In this document: positions 12,220-24,000 of the stretch, in pieces
How positions within the stretch are numbered: the first letter of the stretch is position 1
Layout of the letters: each line of letters starts with the position of its first letter
DNA from: Prorocentrum cordatum
Lineage: Eukaryota; Sar; Dinophyceae; Prorocentrales; Prorocentraceae
DNA: 60,520 bases
Direction of reading: 5' to 3'
Assembly: GCA_963575745.1 (NCBI GenBank)
Contig: CAUYUJ010012670.1
Location: 328,465 to 388,984 of the forward strand
The notes under the pieces: model-generated
The model's input: the letters and a program-made list of their open reading frames with translations, nothing else
What the model was told of the DNA's origin: nothing
Database searches by the model: none
Position numbers and translations under genes: made by a program

Positions 12220-13440
12220 CCTCCTCCTCATTGTCCACCGCTTCCTCTCCCTCATCCCTCTGCACGCTTGTCCTCCACCCTTGCTGCCAGTTCTGCTCAA
12301 GCTGATTAAAAGCTTAGGTTTAAGGGGCCTTCCCAGCTTTCTGCTCCACCGCATGCTTCCCCACTTCCCTGATCAAGGCAACTTGCCTGGGCATAATTTG
12401 TGGATGGGGATACCCGACGCGTCAAGAGTAGAGGAAGTAGAGGGGGAAAGATGGAGAAAGAGAAATAGAGAAGGGAAGGGAGAAAGAGAGAGAGGAGGAA
12501 GACAATGAGCAAATATTCCCTGGTGAACAACGAGAGCGTGCAACCAGGATGGGAACAGAGAGCGTACTTAAACATCCAGAAAGGATCAGAGACACGCATA
12601 AACATCCAGTATCAGCTTTGAAGCACGTGCAAGATGATGATATGCACACCATTGGGTTCATGATGCAGCGGATGTGGCATTTACTTCCACTCCACAGAAA
12701 GGGGTGTACAGAAGAAGGCCCGAATGACCCAACAAAAGAACACATCCAGAAAAATCAGGAAATACGAACATACATGCAGCGAGGGCGCAAACACACGGAA
12801 AACATAGTGTTCCCACTGAGACTCATGGGGAATGAAGAAGCTTCACACAAAATTCAAAACCCCTTTGTCCATACATTGTGTGACCAAAAATGTCGCTGCA
12901 ATGGCCGTGGACGCCCTCCCTGTCTTGAGAAAAACGGGATCCATGACTTTCTCCGTGAACTCCCCTATCGGCGAGACACATCGGTACTGTGCATGGCCAG
13001 CCCGCCATTGTTCCGTACACACCTGAGGAACATGGTAAGCACACCCAAGATCACCAGATCAATCGACACGATGGATCAAAATAGGCAGAATCGCGCACAG
13101 AGACAAAATTCGATCATGAAGATTCAAAACGAAAACTCAAAACCTAAAACACCTGAAAGCTGGTGTCCCATACCACGCATATTAATGAAAACCATGGTCG
13201 TTGAGACGTTTCGGGGGACAAGACAAGAGAACAGATGGGCACTGATCCCTGCTGCCACTTCGATTTCGCCAGGGACGACAGCACAGGAACCCATGGCATG
13301 TTGTAGTGACCAAGCAGAACACACGTGAACACGATGGATGTTGACTCAACCGCGAAATTGACATTCTGTTCCAACGTCCCCAATTAGGCTTGCTTACGAA
13401 GTTCTTACTTGGTCAAAGATTGGTTTCCCCGTTCCCCGGA
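12220..13440. other. Unique, more AT-balanced stretch without a supported gene
   Basis: The longest open frame, 12549-13328 on the plus strand (259 codons), has no recognisable domain and its composition looks like translated non-coding DNA. Both strands carry overlapping frames of similar quality. I do not annotate a gene here. Confidence 0.5.
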
Positions 13441-13468
13441 GATTCCTCGAGTTCCTCTCCCTCGGCTG

Positions 13469-13499
13469 CCTCGGGTTCCTCGGGTTCCTCGGGTTCTTC
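13469..13499. repeat. 9-bp tandem repeat
   Basis: About three and a half copies of CCTCGGGTT lie immediately before the 10-bp array. Confidence 0.88.
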
Positions 13500-13510
13500 G
13501 GGCGCCAAAT

Positions 13511-13610
13511 GCCAAGCAATGCCAAGCAATGCCAAGCAATGCCACGCAATGCCAAGCAATGCCAAGCAATGCCAAGCAATGCCAAGCAATGCCAAGCAAT
13601 GCCAAGCACT
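13511..13610. repeat. 10-bp tandem repeat, ten copies
   Basis: Ten copies of GCCAAGCAAT lie in perfect register with two single-base variants (one GCCACGCAAT and the last ending ACT). Because 10 is not a multiple of 3, each frame gives the same 10-residue peptide cycle (MPSNAKQCQA on the plus strand). From 13620 to about 14690 the DNA is unique-looking with no supported gene. Confidence 0.96.
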
Positions 13611-14689
13611 GCGCCCATGCAAGAAGAAGTTGTCCCCTAATCCGAGTCGCACCAGGTTCATTCTTGACGAAGATACAACAGCAGATGGCCCCTTAAACGC
13701 GAACTCGGGGCAAAGAGCTCCCCAGACAGTCGGCGGCTGCCGAACGTCTTATCCACACTATAGTACCAGTCCTCTAAACACAAGCGTTCATATCAAGTTT
13801 GCTGAATGCAACATTCTGTCCGCAAACAAGGACCAAGCAGTATTAGACCAAAACTTTCCGAATCTAACACGGCAGTTAACCCAACAAATAAAACTTACGC
13901 GGCTGGCCGCTGAACGCAAGAATGCTGAACGCCCAACGCAAGTTGCGGAGACCGATCCTCAGCCGAGAGAAAAACTAAGCTGTTGTAGATGTCACTGCGC
14001 CGAAACGCAACTGCTCGCGCATACTTACAGTATCTGACTGTTGAACGCGAGATAAGCCAACTACGTCGATATACTCGAAAGAGAAACCGAAACGTGCTGC
14101 TGTATGATACACCTGGTGCGAAATACATAGGTTAAACAAAAACCGAGCTTGGCACGAATCGAGCCGCCTGGAAGTACAGCTGTAGACTGGTTGTGGAGTG
14201 AAAATACGGGTGACTTGTGAACATGAAGCAACTGTGATAGCAGAACGCTGTGAACCCAACTGTTGGCGACAGACACCCCAAAACCACATAAACAGTCCAA
14301 CATCAATTACTAACATACCAGACGACAACACAAATTACCTGGCGACGTATCCGAACCTTGCGCAATTCGGGGCATATGTACATCAGGATTGCTACAACGG
14401 GGGCGATGACGTAACATGGACGCATGTGATTTGGCGAACAGCAATCGGAAGGCTCGCAGGCCCCGATCAAGATATAAGGGCTACGCAATAACAAATCACC
14501 CCCGCTGGCTGTTCCATGCGCCCGTTGTACCCAACAGACCCACAGCAGCTCTTGACAGCACCCGCGGGATACGTGTAGGCGCCACGTTATGGCCATCGCC
14601 CGGCAGATGGTCCGTTTCACAAATCACCCCTGGTTGGCTGTGCCATGCACCCGTTGTGCCTAAAGTATCCCACAGCAGCTCTCCAGAGC

Positions 14690-17470
14690 CTCCCAGGGAC
14701 GGCGAGGTCTCGCTCAGGTCCCAGCGGTGCCTCGCTCCGCTGGACCCACCAGCAGCCCTCGAAAGTGGCGACAGCGCCGCGGATCGCAGCCCCCCCAGGG
14801 ACGGCGAGGTCTCGGTCAGGTCCCCGCGGTGCCTCAGGACCCAGCAGCAGCCGTCGAAAGTGGCGACAGTGTCGCAGGTCGCAGCCCCCCCAGGAACGGC
14901 GAGGTCTCGCTCAGGTCCCCGCGGTGCCTCACTCCGCTGGACCCACCAGCAGCCCTCGAGAGTGGCGACAGCGTCGCAGATCGCAGCCCCCCCAGGGACG
15001 TCGAGGTCTCGCTCAGGTCCCCGCGGTGCCTCTGTCCGCTGGGCCCACCAGCAGCCCTCGAAAGTGGCGGCAATGTCGCAGACCGCAGCCCCCTCCCCCC
15101 CCAGGGACGGCGAGGTCTCGCTCAGGTCCCCGCGGTGCCTCATTCCGCCGGACCCACCAGCAGCCCTCGAAAATGGCGACAGTGTCGGAGATCGCAACCC
15201 CCAGGGACGACGAGGCCTCGCTCGGGTCCCCGCGGTGCCTCACTCCGCTGGACCCACCAGCAGCTCTCGAAAGTGGCGACAGTGTCGCAGATCGAAGCCC
15301 CCCCCCAGGAACGGCGAGGTCTCGCTCAGGTCCCCGCGGTGCCTCACCCCGCAGGACCCACCAGCAGCCCTCGAAAGTGGCGACAGTGCCGCAGATCGCA
15401 CCCCCCCGGCACGGCGAGGTCTCGCTCAGGTCTCTGCGGTGCCTCACTCCGCTGGACCCAACAGCAGCCGTGGCGACAACGTCGCAGATCGCAGCCCCCA
15501 GGGACGGCGACGTTTCGCTCAGGTCCCCGCGGTGCTTCAGTCCGCTGGGCCCATCAGCAGCCCTCGAAAGTGGCGGCAATGTCGCAGACCGCAGCCCCCT
15601 CCCCCCCAGGGACGGCGAGGTCTCGCTCAGGTCCCCGCGGCGCCTCACCCCGCAGGGCCCACCAGCAGCCCTCGTAAGCGGCGGCAGTGTCGCAGATCGC
15701 AGCACCCCCGGGAACGGCGAGGTCTCGCTCAGGTCCCCCTCGCGGTGCCTCATTCCGCCGGACCCACCAGCAGCCCTCGAAAGTGGCGACGGTGTCGCAG
15801 ATCGCAGCCACCCAGGGACGGCGAGGTCTCACTCAGGCCCCCGCGGTGCCTCACTCCGCTGGACCCAACAGCAGCCCTCGAAAGCGGCGACAGTGCCGCA
15901 GATCGCAGCCCCCCAGGGACGGCGAGGTCTCGCTCAGGTCCCCGCGGTGCCTCACCCCGCTGGACCCACCAGCAGCCCTCGAAAATGGCGACAACGTCGC
16001 AGATCGCAGCCCCCCAGGGACGACGAGGCCTCGCTCGGGTCCCCGCGGTGCCTCAGTCCGCAGGACCCACCAGCAGCCCTCGAAAGTGGCGACAGTGCGG
16101 CAGATCGCAGCCCCCCAGGGACGGTGAGGTCTCGCTCAGGTCCCCGCGGTGCCTCACTCCGCTGGACCCACCAGCAGCCCTCGAAACTGGCGACGGCGTC
16201 ACAAATCGCAGCCCCCCCCCAGGGACGGCGAGGTCTCGCTCAGGTCCCCGCGGTGCCCACTCCGCTGGACCCAACAGCAGCCCTCGAAAGTGGCGACAGT
16301 GTCGCAGATCGCAGCCACCCAGGGACGGCGAGGTCTCGCTCAGGTCCCCGCGGTGCTTCACTCCGCTGGACCCACCAGCAGCCCTCGAAAGTGGCGACAG
16401 CGTCGCAGATCGCAGCCCCCCAGGGACGGCGAGGTCTCGCTCAGGTCCCCGCGGTGCCTCACTCCGCTGGACCTAACAGCAGCCCTCGAAAGTGGCGACA
16501 GCGTCGCAGATCGCAGCCCCCTAGGGAAGCCGAGGTCTCGCTCAGGTTCCCGCGGTGCCTCAGTCCGCTGGACCCACCAGCAGCGCTCGAAAGTGGCGTC
16601 AGCGAGGCAGATCGCAGCCCCCCCCCCAGGGACGGCGAGGTCTCGCTTGGGTCCCCGCGGTGCCTCACTCCGCTGGACCCAACAGCAGCCGTGGCGACAA
16701 CGTCGCAGATCGCAGCCCCCCAGGGACGGCGAGGTCTCGCTCACGTCTCCGCGGTGCCTCAGTCCGCTGGACCCACCAGCAGCCCTCGAAAGTGGCGTCA
16801 GCGAGGCAGATCGCAGCCCCCCAGGGACGGCGAGGTCTCGCTCAGGTCCCCGCGGTGCTTCACTCCGCTGGACCCACCAGCAGCCCTCGAAAGTGGCGAC
16901 GGCGTCGCAGATCGCAGCCCCACAGGGACGGCGAGGTCTCGCTCGGGCCCCCGCGGTGCTTCACTCCGAAAGTGGCGACGGCGTCGCAGATCGCAGCCCC
17001 CCAGGGACGGCGAGGTCTCGCTCAGGTCCCCCTCGCGGTGCCTCATTCCGCCGGACCCACCAGCAGCCCTCGAAAGTGGCGACGGTGTCGCAGATCGCAG
17101 CCACCCAGGGACGGCGAGGTCTCACTCAGGCCCCCGCGGTGCCTCACTCCGCTGGACCCACCAGCAGCCATCGAAGATGGCGACAGCGTCGCAGATCGCA
17201 GCCGCCCAAGGACGGCGAGGTCTCGCTCAGGTCCCCGCGGTGCCTCACTCCGCTGGACCCAACAGCAGCCCTCGCGTCGCAGATCGCAGCCCCCAGGGAC
17301 GGGGAGGTCCCGCTGAGGTCCCCGCGGTGCCTCTTTCCGCAGGACCCACCAGCAGCCCTCGAAAGTGGCGACAGCGTCGCAGATCCCCCCCCCCCCACCC
17401 CCACCCCCAGGGACGGCCTCCTCAGCAGCCCTCGAAAATGGCGACAGTTTCGCAGATGGCAGCCCGCCAG
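14690..17470. repeat. About 102-bp GC-rich tandem array, roughly 27 units
   Basis: Each unit contains GGGACGGCGAGGTCTCGCTC, then a CCGCGGTGCCTCACTCCGCT block, then CAGCAGCCCTCGAAAGTGGC, then GTCGCAGATCGCAGCC. The first spacings between GGCGAGGTCT markers are about 102, 95, 102, 109 and 100 bp. Most length change sits in the C-run before CAGGGACGG. The usual period is 34 codons, so long open frames exist on both strands (up to about 1013 codons), but C-run slippage shifts the frame from unit to unit. I therefore call it a minisatellite, not a repeat-protein gene. Confidence 0.93.
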
Positions 17471-17509
17471 GGGTGGCGAGGTCCGCGCAAGGCAAGAGCA
17501 GACAGGAGG

Positions 17510-17930
17510 GGAGCGGGAGACGGGACGCAGGAGGAGGAGGAGGAGGAGGACGAGGAGGAGGAGGACAGGAGACCGCAGTGCTCTATTCAAAACGAAAACC
17601 CAACCAAGGAGGTGTGGAAAAAAACCGAGATTGTCATACACACGATTTATCGCCCGGCCAGCTGGTCCAACACAGCGATACACTAGCGAAACAGCGAGCG
17701 ATAACTGACACCAAACATTGTCAACGGGGCTGGCGTCACACGCCCAGAAAGTAGCACACAAACACCAAAACATTGATCCCTCTTCCTATATGTATTAGAA
17801 GCCCGGGCGGGGGGGAAACCCGTCACCCCCCCGTAAAACTGGACACCCGGGATCTGCAGCTTTAGGACCCTCTGGACGGACCTCGAAGCGGCCCCCTGGG
17901 CCTCGCAGGGCGTTTTGCCAAGCGTTCGGG
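17510..17930. other. Short unique spacer after the 102-bp array
   Basis: A GGA triplet run lies near 17528-17565, followed by unique sequence with no gene support. Confidence 0.5.
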
Positions 17931-18480
17931 CGATCAGGGGGTCACCGGAAACGTCCCAGACACCCCCAAGACAGCACAAGAGCGCTCCAAGAAGCCGTCA
18001 TACCCCGAAAGATCGCTCCAAAACGTACCAAGAGGCCTCCAAGAGCACCCCCAAGAAGGCCCCAAGAGGGACAAAGCATTAATTCTACGTAGGTTTTTGG
18101 TGCATTCGGGGTTCTCCTCTGTTCGGCTTCCCGACGCTCCAAGACGGCGGTCTCCTAGGCGTCCGAAGCCGCCTGGGAGGCTCCAAAATCGCCCCACAAC
18201 CATCCGAAAGGGCTTCCACGCAGTCCAAGAGAGCCCCAAAACGGCACAACAGGGATCCAAAATGGCCCTAAGAGAGCACCATGGCGGCCCAAGATGGCTG
18301 CAAGACACCCTCCGAAGCATTCCAAATCGTGACTGGAGCGTTCAGGGAGACCGCGGTTAGAGGCAGGTTGGCCGTAGGAAGCCCCAGAGGCCCCCAGAAC
18401 ACACCCAGGAGGCCTCCAGAAGGCTTTAAGAAAGCCTGAGAATTTTGGTGAGGCCCCCACAGGCTCTCCAAGGAGGAGCC
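17930..18480. repeat. CCAAGATGGCTC-type dispersed repeat, copy 2 (minus-oriented)
   Basis: Imperfect CTCCAAGA and CCAAAATGGC units recur. A core near 18066-18110, read on the minus strand, resembles the core of copy 1 (a CCTACGTAGAATTAATG-like block). The minus strand reads SLLGPSWGCSWRPLGTFW, the Trp-Gly-Leu style of the other copies. Confidence 0.65.
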
Positions 18481-18708
18481 TCCGCAAAAAGAGCTGAGGA
18501 GGATGGGGAGACTGCCCAGGGTATGGCGAGAATGAGGAAAAACAAGCATGGGGGAAGGACAACGAACAACATGATTACAACGGCGAAGAAAAGGCAGCAA
18601 GGAGTTATCGCTAAATTGTCGGCTTGACCTTCCTGCCATTTCCGCCTGCATACCAAACTTCAAAGTCCAAGGTGCATGGCGCGAAGTGCCACTGCAGTCT
18701 TGTGTATG

Positions 18709-18710
<2 letters not shown>

Positions 18711-18739
<29 letters not shown>

Positions 18740-18762
18740 GAACCAACGCGCGCTTCGCGCGC
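18711..18762. repeat. TA dinucleotide run followed by a GC hairpin
   Basis: About 14 TA units are followed within ten bases by ACGCGCGCTTCGCGCGCG, which can form a GCGCGC/GCGCGC stem over a TTC loop. It resembles an intergenic hairpin, but no adjacent gene is supported. Confidence 0.75.
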
Positions 18763-19079
18763 GCTCAAGTTCTAGCTAGGCTTGATCGGCAAGTTCATGT
18801 AATCTCAGTTTGGTCGCTTCTTGCGTCCAGGAGGCCCTGTGCAAGCCTCGGAATCGCATAGAAGGGGAAATGCGGGAACGCAGAAATCACAAATTTCCTT
18901 TTTAGGTCTGCAACGATTTGTGGCCCTCAAAAAGGCTTCCTGGGTTCTTTTTTGGGAGTTGACGGGGGTCTGAACTGTACTCTGTTGTGCAAGAGTAGAT
19001 AGACTGGGGGCCACGCTTGGAAGGAACAAACAAAAAATGTGCTATTTTCATGTGTTTCCAATTCCTCGGCGCTGTTCGG

Positions 19080-20090
19080 CGCTGTTTTTGGTTTGTGCCT
19101 CGCGGGTTTTGTTAGCTGGGCCCCTCAGGTGTGTGGGATCTTCCGGACCCCCCGGGGGTTCTGGAGGCCTCCTGGAGGCCTGGAGAGCCGTCGGACGGGT
19201 GTCTCGGGCTGCGCGGGAGCGTGTTGCGCCGTTTTGTACGTTCTGGGGGGGATCCTCGGGGTCGTTTTGGCCTGTCCTTGGGCGTCTTGGGGGCCTCCCG
19301 GGAAGCCGGGAGGCGCGGTGCCGGCCAGATGTCAGGGGACGCGTGGGATCTTCGGGTAGGAGGCCCACTGGAAGAGGGGGAAAACAAAAAAAAAAAAATG
19401 GGAAGCGGGAAAACGTGAGAAGGCGATAAACATTAGTGTAACCATTGGAAATCAACGATTTTACCCTCTTTGGGCTCCCTCGAGACGGCTCTCGCAGCTT
19501 TCTTGGGCTGTTCTTGGAGCCTCGTCGGGGTCTTCTGGGGGCCTTTCAAGGATCGGGGGTGTGTGTTGGGGCCTCCGGGTGGTCCCGGAGGTCTTTCGGA
19601 GGTCTCTGGAAGCCTCCTGCTCCCGCTCTTGGGCCCATCTTGGGCCTGTTCTGGGGTGATCTGGGGCTGTCTTGGAGCCTTCTTGGCCCGTCTTGGGGCC
19701 GTCCTGAAGATCTCTTTGGTGGTCTTGGGGCGGTCTTGGGAGCCTCTTCGGCGCTCTTAAACCGCTGGAAGCTCAAAACCGGAGACACCAGAAACATTAA
19801 AGAAAACAATGACAATCAACGAATTTGGCCCTCTTTGGGACGTCCCGGGACGCCTCTCGGACATCTCTTGGGGTCTCTTGGAAGCTACCTGGGGGCCTCG
19901 AGAGCCGTCGGAAGGCTGTCGTGGGCTGCTTGGGAGCGTCTTCGACCATCCTTTGGCATTCTGGGCGTTCCTTGAAATTGTCTCGGGCCCTCCTGGATCG
20001 CTGTGGAAGCTCCCTGGAACGCCCGGTGGTGCTGTACTGGGAGCATCCCCGAGATGTGGCAGGGAGGTGTGGCACCTGGGGCCGGAAGGG
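19080..20090. repeat. CCAAGATGGCTC-type dispersed repeat, copies 3-5 in tandem
   Basis: Three successive units of roughly 360 bp are visible. Two begin with an AATCAACGA core (19450 and 19814) and continue with TTGGGGCCGTC- and GGAGCCTTCTTGG-like short repeats. A plus-strand frame of 176 codons (19445-19975) reads Trp/Gly/Leu/Ser-rich. The frame exists because of the internal repeats and has no known domain. Confidence 0.65.
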
Positions 20091-20104
20091 CGGCATATAT
20101 GTTT

Positions 20105-20510
20105 TATGTTCATGTGCGTATATATAAAAACATAAACATAAACATACATATAAACATGAACATATACATATGCATATACACATGAATATACATATACGTA
20201 TACATATACATATACATGTACATATACATATACATATACATGTACATATATATGTATATATAAAATACATATATATATATAAAAATGTATATACATATAA
20301 ACATTTACATTTACACATACACATACATATACATATACATATACATATACATGTACATGTACATGTACATGTACATATACACATACATATGAATATACAC
20401 ATACATACACATGTACATATACAAAAACATATACCTATACATATGCAAATGAAGATGCATACACATACAGATACACATACACATACACATACACATATAC
20501 ATGTACATAA

Positions 20511-20557
<47 letters not shown>

Positions 20558-20657
20558 AACATGTACATATACATATACATATACATACACGTGTACATAT
20601 ACATATACATATACATATGCATATACATACACTTACAATATACATATACATATACAG

Positions 20658-20695
<38 letters not shown>

Positions 20696-20708
20696 GCATA
20701 TGCATATG

Positions 20709-20754
<46 letters not shown>

Positions 20755-21450
20755 CACGTATACATATGCATAAACATATACATATACACATACACAATCA
20801 TGTACATATACACCAGCATACACATCTACATATACATTCACATGCACATTGGATACACATATACATATACATATACATATCCATATACATAGACTTATAC
20901 ATATACAAATACATACACATATACATACATATGCATCGACATGTACATATACATATACATATACGTAAACATTTACATATACATATACATATACAAATAC
21001 ATATGCTTAAACATATACGTATACATATACATATACATATACCTAAACATATGCATATACATATACATATACATGTACATATACGTATGCATGTACACAT
21101 ACATATACATACTCATACACACATACATATATACATGTACATATGCATATACATATACATAGATATATATACATATACATATGCATATGCATGCACATGT
21201 ACATATACATGTGGAGTTACATGAACATATGCATATGCATATACATGTACATATACATATACATAGAATTAGGTTTAAACATATGCCTATACATATACAC
21301 ATACATATACATATACACATACATATACATCTACATCTACATCGACATGTCCAAATACATATACATTTACATGTACATATACGTATACATATACATATAT
21401 ATATATATACATTTACAGATACAGGTACATATACAAAACATATACATATA
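20105..21450. repeat. CATATA hexamer array, about 1.3 kb
   Basis: Long runs of CATATA with variants such as CATACA, CATGTA, CATAAA and CATGCA. All six frames are open over long distances (HIHI, YTYT, YVYV and MYMY peptides). It is an AT-rich island inside otherwise GC-rich DNA. Confidence 0.96.
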
Positions 21451-21918
21451 CATATCACACATCGCATATCACATCAAGATGCCCCAAGGAAAAGCTTTTT
21501 ATATGAAAAAATGCAGTGTAGATGGTCGGGAAACAACACCTGCATTCACTCCGCATGAAAGGTTGCTAACCAGCAAAAAAAATACCCACAGCACCCACCA
21601 CGTGGAAAGTCCAACGACCACGAATTTTACACGACCCTAGACCCACATATAAATAACACCGTGCGGGTTGGAACATGCTGGAACGTAAACAAACAGGAAA
21701 TTGATAAACCCGCTGCCGCCTGCCTATAAACGTTGGCATTTATACCAACAGCTGTCAGGACATGCTCTCCTGAGAATAAAACAACTCGCTCTTGAATATC
21801 TGCCATCGCGGCACTTGCAAGGTGAAGCGCATCGGACTGCCCGTCAGCTGCCTGGCTGGGCACGACAGAGCGTGTATATATACATATATATACATATATA
21901 TATATATCGTGTATTATG

Positions 21919-21950
<32 letters not shown>

Positions 21951-21980
21951 TATACATTGCTCCAGACTGCCGTTCCGCTG
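21450..21980. other. AT-balanced spacer with TA runs
   Basis: No gene is seen. TA/TATACA runs at 21874-21956 lie directly beside the 3' end of the LINE fragment, where a microsatellite tail would be expected. Confidence 0.55.
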
Positions 21981-21981
21981 A

Positions 21982-23415
21982 TTACCTACGGCTGTGGGCG
22001 CCGGCAGCTGCGTTCGCAGCCTCCCTCGCGTGTTGGCTGTAATGATCGTCGTCGACGGGTAGCTCCTTGAACTTAATGGCGTGGTTGGTCTCGTAGCTGA
22101 TGACTAGATGTAGCAAGCTCGTTCGGGGTGGAGCCCCGAGCCCCAGCATGCACAATGCGCCATTGGTCCTGCCCTCGGCCCGGGTCACCTCGAAGATCAG
22201 GTGGCGCAGCCTTGGGCAGATGATGCAGTGGTCCCAGGAGTCCTCCGCCAAAGGGAAGCCGCATTTGAACAAGCACCCTCGCCGGTGTCTCTCATGCATT
22301 CTGCGGATCGTGTGCCACCCGTTCATCCAGGACTTCAGCACGACCATGCGCTGGTAGACAGAGATCCTCGTGAGAGTCGGCAGGATGGTGCCCCAGCAGA
22401 CTCGCCTCGCGTTCAGCATACAATGCTCGTTCAGTCGTGGCTGGATGAAGTCTTTCAGCGGGGTGTTGAAGAGCACCCTGTGTATCTCGCCGTATACCTG
22501 GGACTGGAAGAACCTCTTGCTCCGCCAGCGCGCGGGCGGCGTGGAAACCAATAGCCTGGCCCGCGCAGTGCTTGCCGCCAGCACGGGGCCTATCTTGGCG
22601 AGCGTGGTCGCGGTGCCAGGCTCCGTCATGGACTGAAGGATCCAGCAGTGAGCAGGCGCCCTCCAATGATCATCCCATGGTATTCCCCGTCTGGCCTAGT
22701 AGAGAGTCGCGTCTTCATTCAACATGTCACAGCCGGCTTTCCACTGCAGGGTCTTGTGGGCCGCTCGATTCAGAACGGCCCAGCAATAGCACATCGCGCT
22801 TGTCGGCGGTCGTATTCCGATATCCTGCAGTCGTTGCGCCGCCCCCACTGCAAAAGTCTGCGATGGGGCGTGGAGGACAGCATTGGTTACACCCATCTCC
22901 TTCCGCGCCACGTGGTCGGGCGGGTAGGCGATCTGGGCAATGCACCCCAGCACCGGTACGCACCTGGAGTTGTAGGTGTGGACGCCGAGCGCGAATGCCT
23001 GATGATGTGCCTGGGCCACACACGCGCTCCGCAGCTGCCACTTCGCCACCGGGCCGTGCCAGCTGTGGCCCACCACCGCCGGGCCGTGAAGCGCACCCAG
23101 ATATTTGGCCATCGGCGCAATCTTGAAGCTTGCCCACTGCGGCAGGCGATCATCGAGGAACTTCTGAATGCATGTTTTCAGCGAGTCCGAAAACTCCTCC
23201 GCCATAGGCACGATGACACACTTGGGGATGCCAAGCTGGAGGCGCGCGAATTTGTCAGCCTCCTCGAACACAGTTGCATACACGGTGAAGTATTCCATGG
23301 ATTTCAGGCTGGCTCCCACATCGTCGGCACAAGCTCGCGTCACTGCTTTGCCCTTCTGGTCAGCCTCCGCCTCCATCATATTGAGGAACGGGTTGAAGGA
23401 GCATGCAAAGAGCAT
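21982..23415 (-). pseudogene. LINE C RT motif C, thumb and C-terminal zinc-finger region
   Basis: The frame opens in RT just before motif C, TRACADDVGASL, a canonical A-D-D catalytic pair. It stays open to a TAG at 22696-22698 and then continues in the same frame to 21982. The distal part holds CLFKCGFPLAEDSWDHCIIC, a Cys-x3-Cys...His-x2-3-Cys pattern like the terminal finger of many LINE proteins. The frame is thus about 477 codons interrupted by a single amber codon. It normally follows the RT amino-terminal piece, from which it is frame-shifted here. Confidence 0.75.
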
Positions 23416-23481
23416 GCCGCTTAAAAGGGCATCCCTGTAGGATGCCGGCCAGAATGGGGTACACTACGATCAGGGTGCCAC

Positions 23482-24000
23482 TCATGACCTCCGTGGTGTG
23501 CACTGCCAAATACATCGCAACGATGAAATTGTAGAACGTCGTGGGCACTTTATTGCCTGCAGAAGCTCGAGCAAGAACATGTGCGCAACGCTTGGGAACG
23601 CGGCCAGGAAGTCCCAAAAGACGGCATACGGCAAGAGCACAGCGTTCATGGCTTTACCGCATGTTCGGGAAGCCGCGTCCAAGTCCGGCAAATTGTTCAG
23701 AGGGCTTCGCCCCGGGCAGAAGCCTCTCTGTGTCTTGTTGATGTATGACATCTGCCACTGGCGCGTCGATAAGTTCCATGCGGCTGCACAGATCTTGTTG
23801 TCGGTGCTCTTCATGTGGAGTGACCTCGTTTGTCTGGCAAGCCTCTGCACTTCATGCTGGTCCGTGGGGACCCCACCCCCATCCTTCAAGAGGCGCGCGT
23901 GCAGATTGGGGGGCAAGCCCTCCAGGAGCGGGAGACGGCGGCAGGCAGAGGCAACCGGACAAGAGGCTGAGGCGCGCGACGGCGACGGCCTGGAGCCCAC
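23482..24000 (-). pseudogene. LINE C reverse transcriptase, amino-terminal palm and fingers
   Basis: The frame contains STDNKICAAAWN and QRGFCPGRSPLNNL, the pattern of LINE RT fingers. It then has VFWDFLAAFPSVAHMFL, which fits RT motif A (aromatic-D-x-x-x-A-F-x-S), with the first catalytic Asp in WDF. RT motif B (ILQGCPFKRHAL) is found in the overlapping frame at 23360-23617, so a frameshift separates motifs A and B. The first 70 or so codons are GC-rich and may not be element sequence. Confidence 0.75.

Larger units (their letters stand above)
21982..24000 (-). mobile_element. Broken non-LTR retrotransposon (LINE C), RT to zinc-finger end
   Basis: Read on the minus strand from about 24000 to 21982, the pieces give the core of a LINE ORF2: RT palm motifs, thumb or linker, then a C-terminal Cys/His finger. 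The pieces are in different frames, so at least two indels have hit it, and a TAG splits it at 22696-22698. No endonuclease is recognised upstream, where the DNA becomes GC-rich and unassigned, so the copy looks 5'-truncated. I infer it cannot make a full protein. Confidence 0.8.

Noticed and set aside
12549-13328. 259-codon plus-strand gene
   Set aside because: No domain, no composition bias from neighbouring DNA, and comparable frames on the other strand. It looks like a chance frame.
13508-13612. CRISPR-like array at the 10-bp repeat
   Set aside because: The repeats are contiguous 10-bp units without spacers, and no cas-like gene or bacterial context exists.
14645-17686. A 1013-codon plus-strand frame as a giant repeat protein
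   Set aside because: It spans the 102-bp minisatellite. The opposite strand and another plus frame are equally open, and C-run length changes shift the frame between units.
20170-20892. His-Ile or Tyr-Thr repeat proteins at 20-21.5 kb
   Set aside because: They are produced by the CATATA hexamer in all frames and have no biological frame preference.
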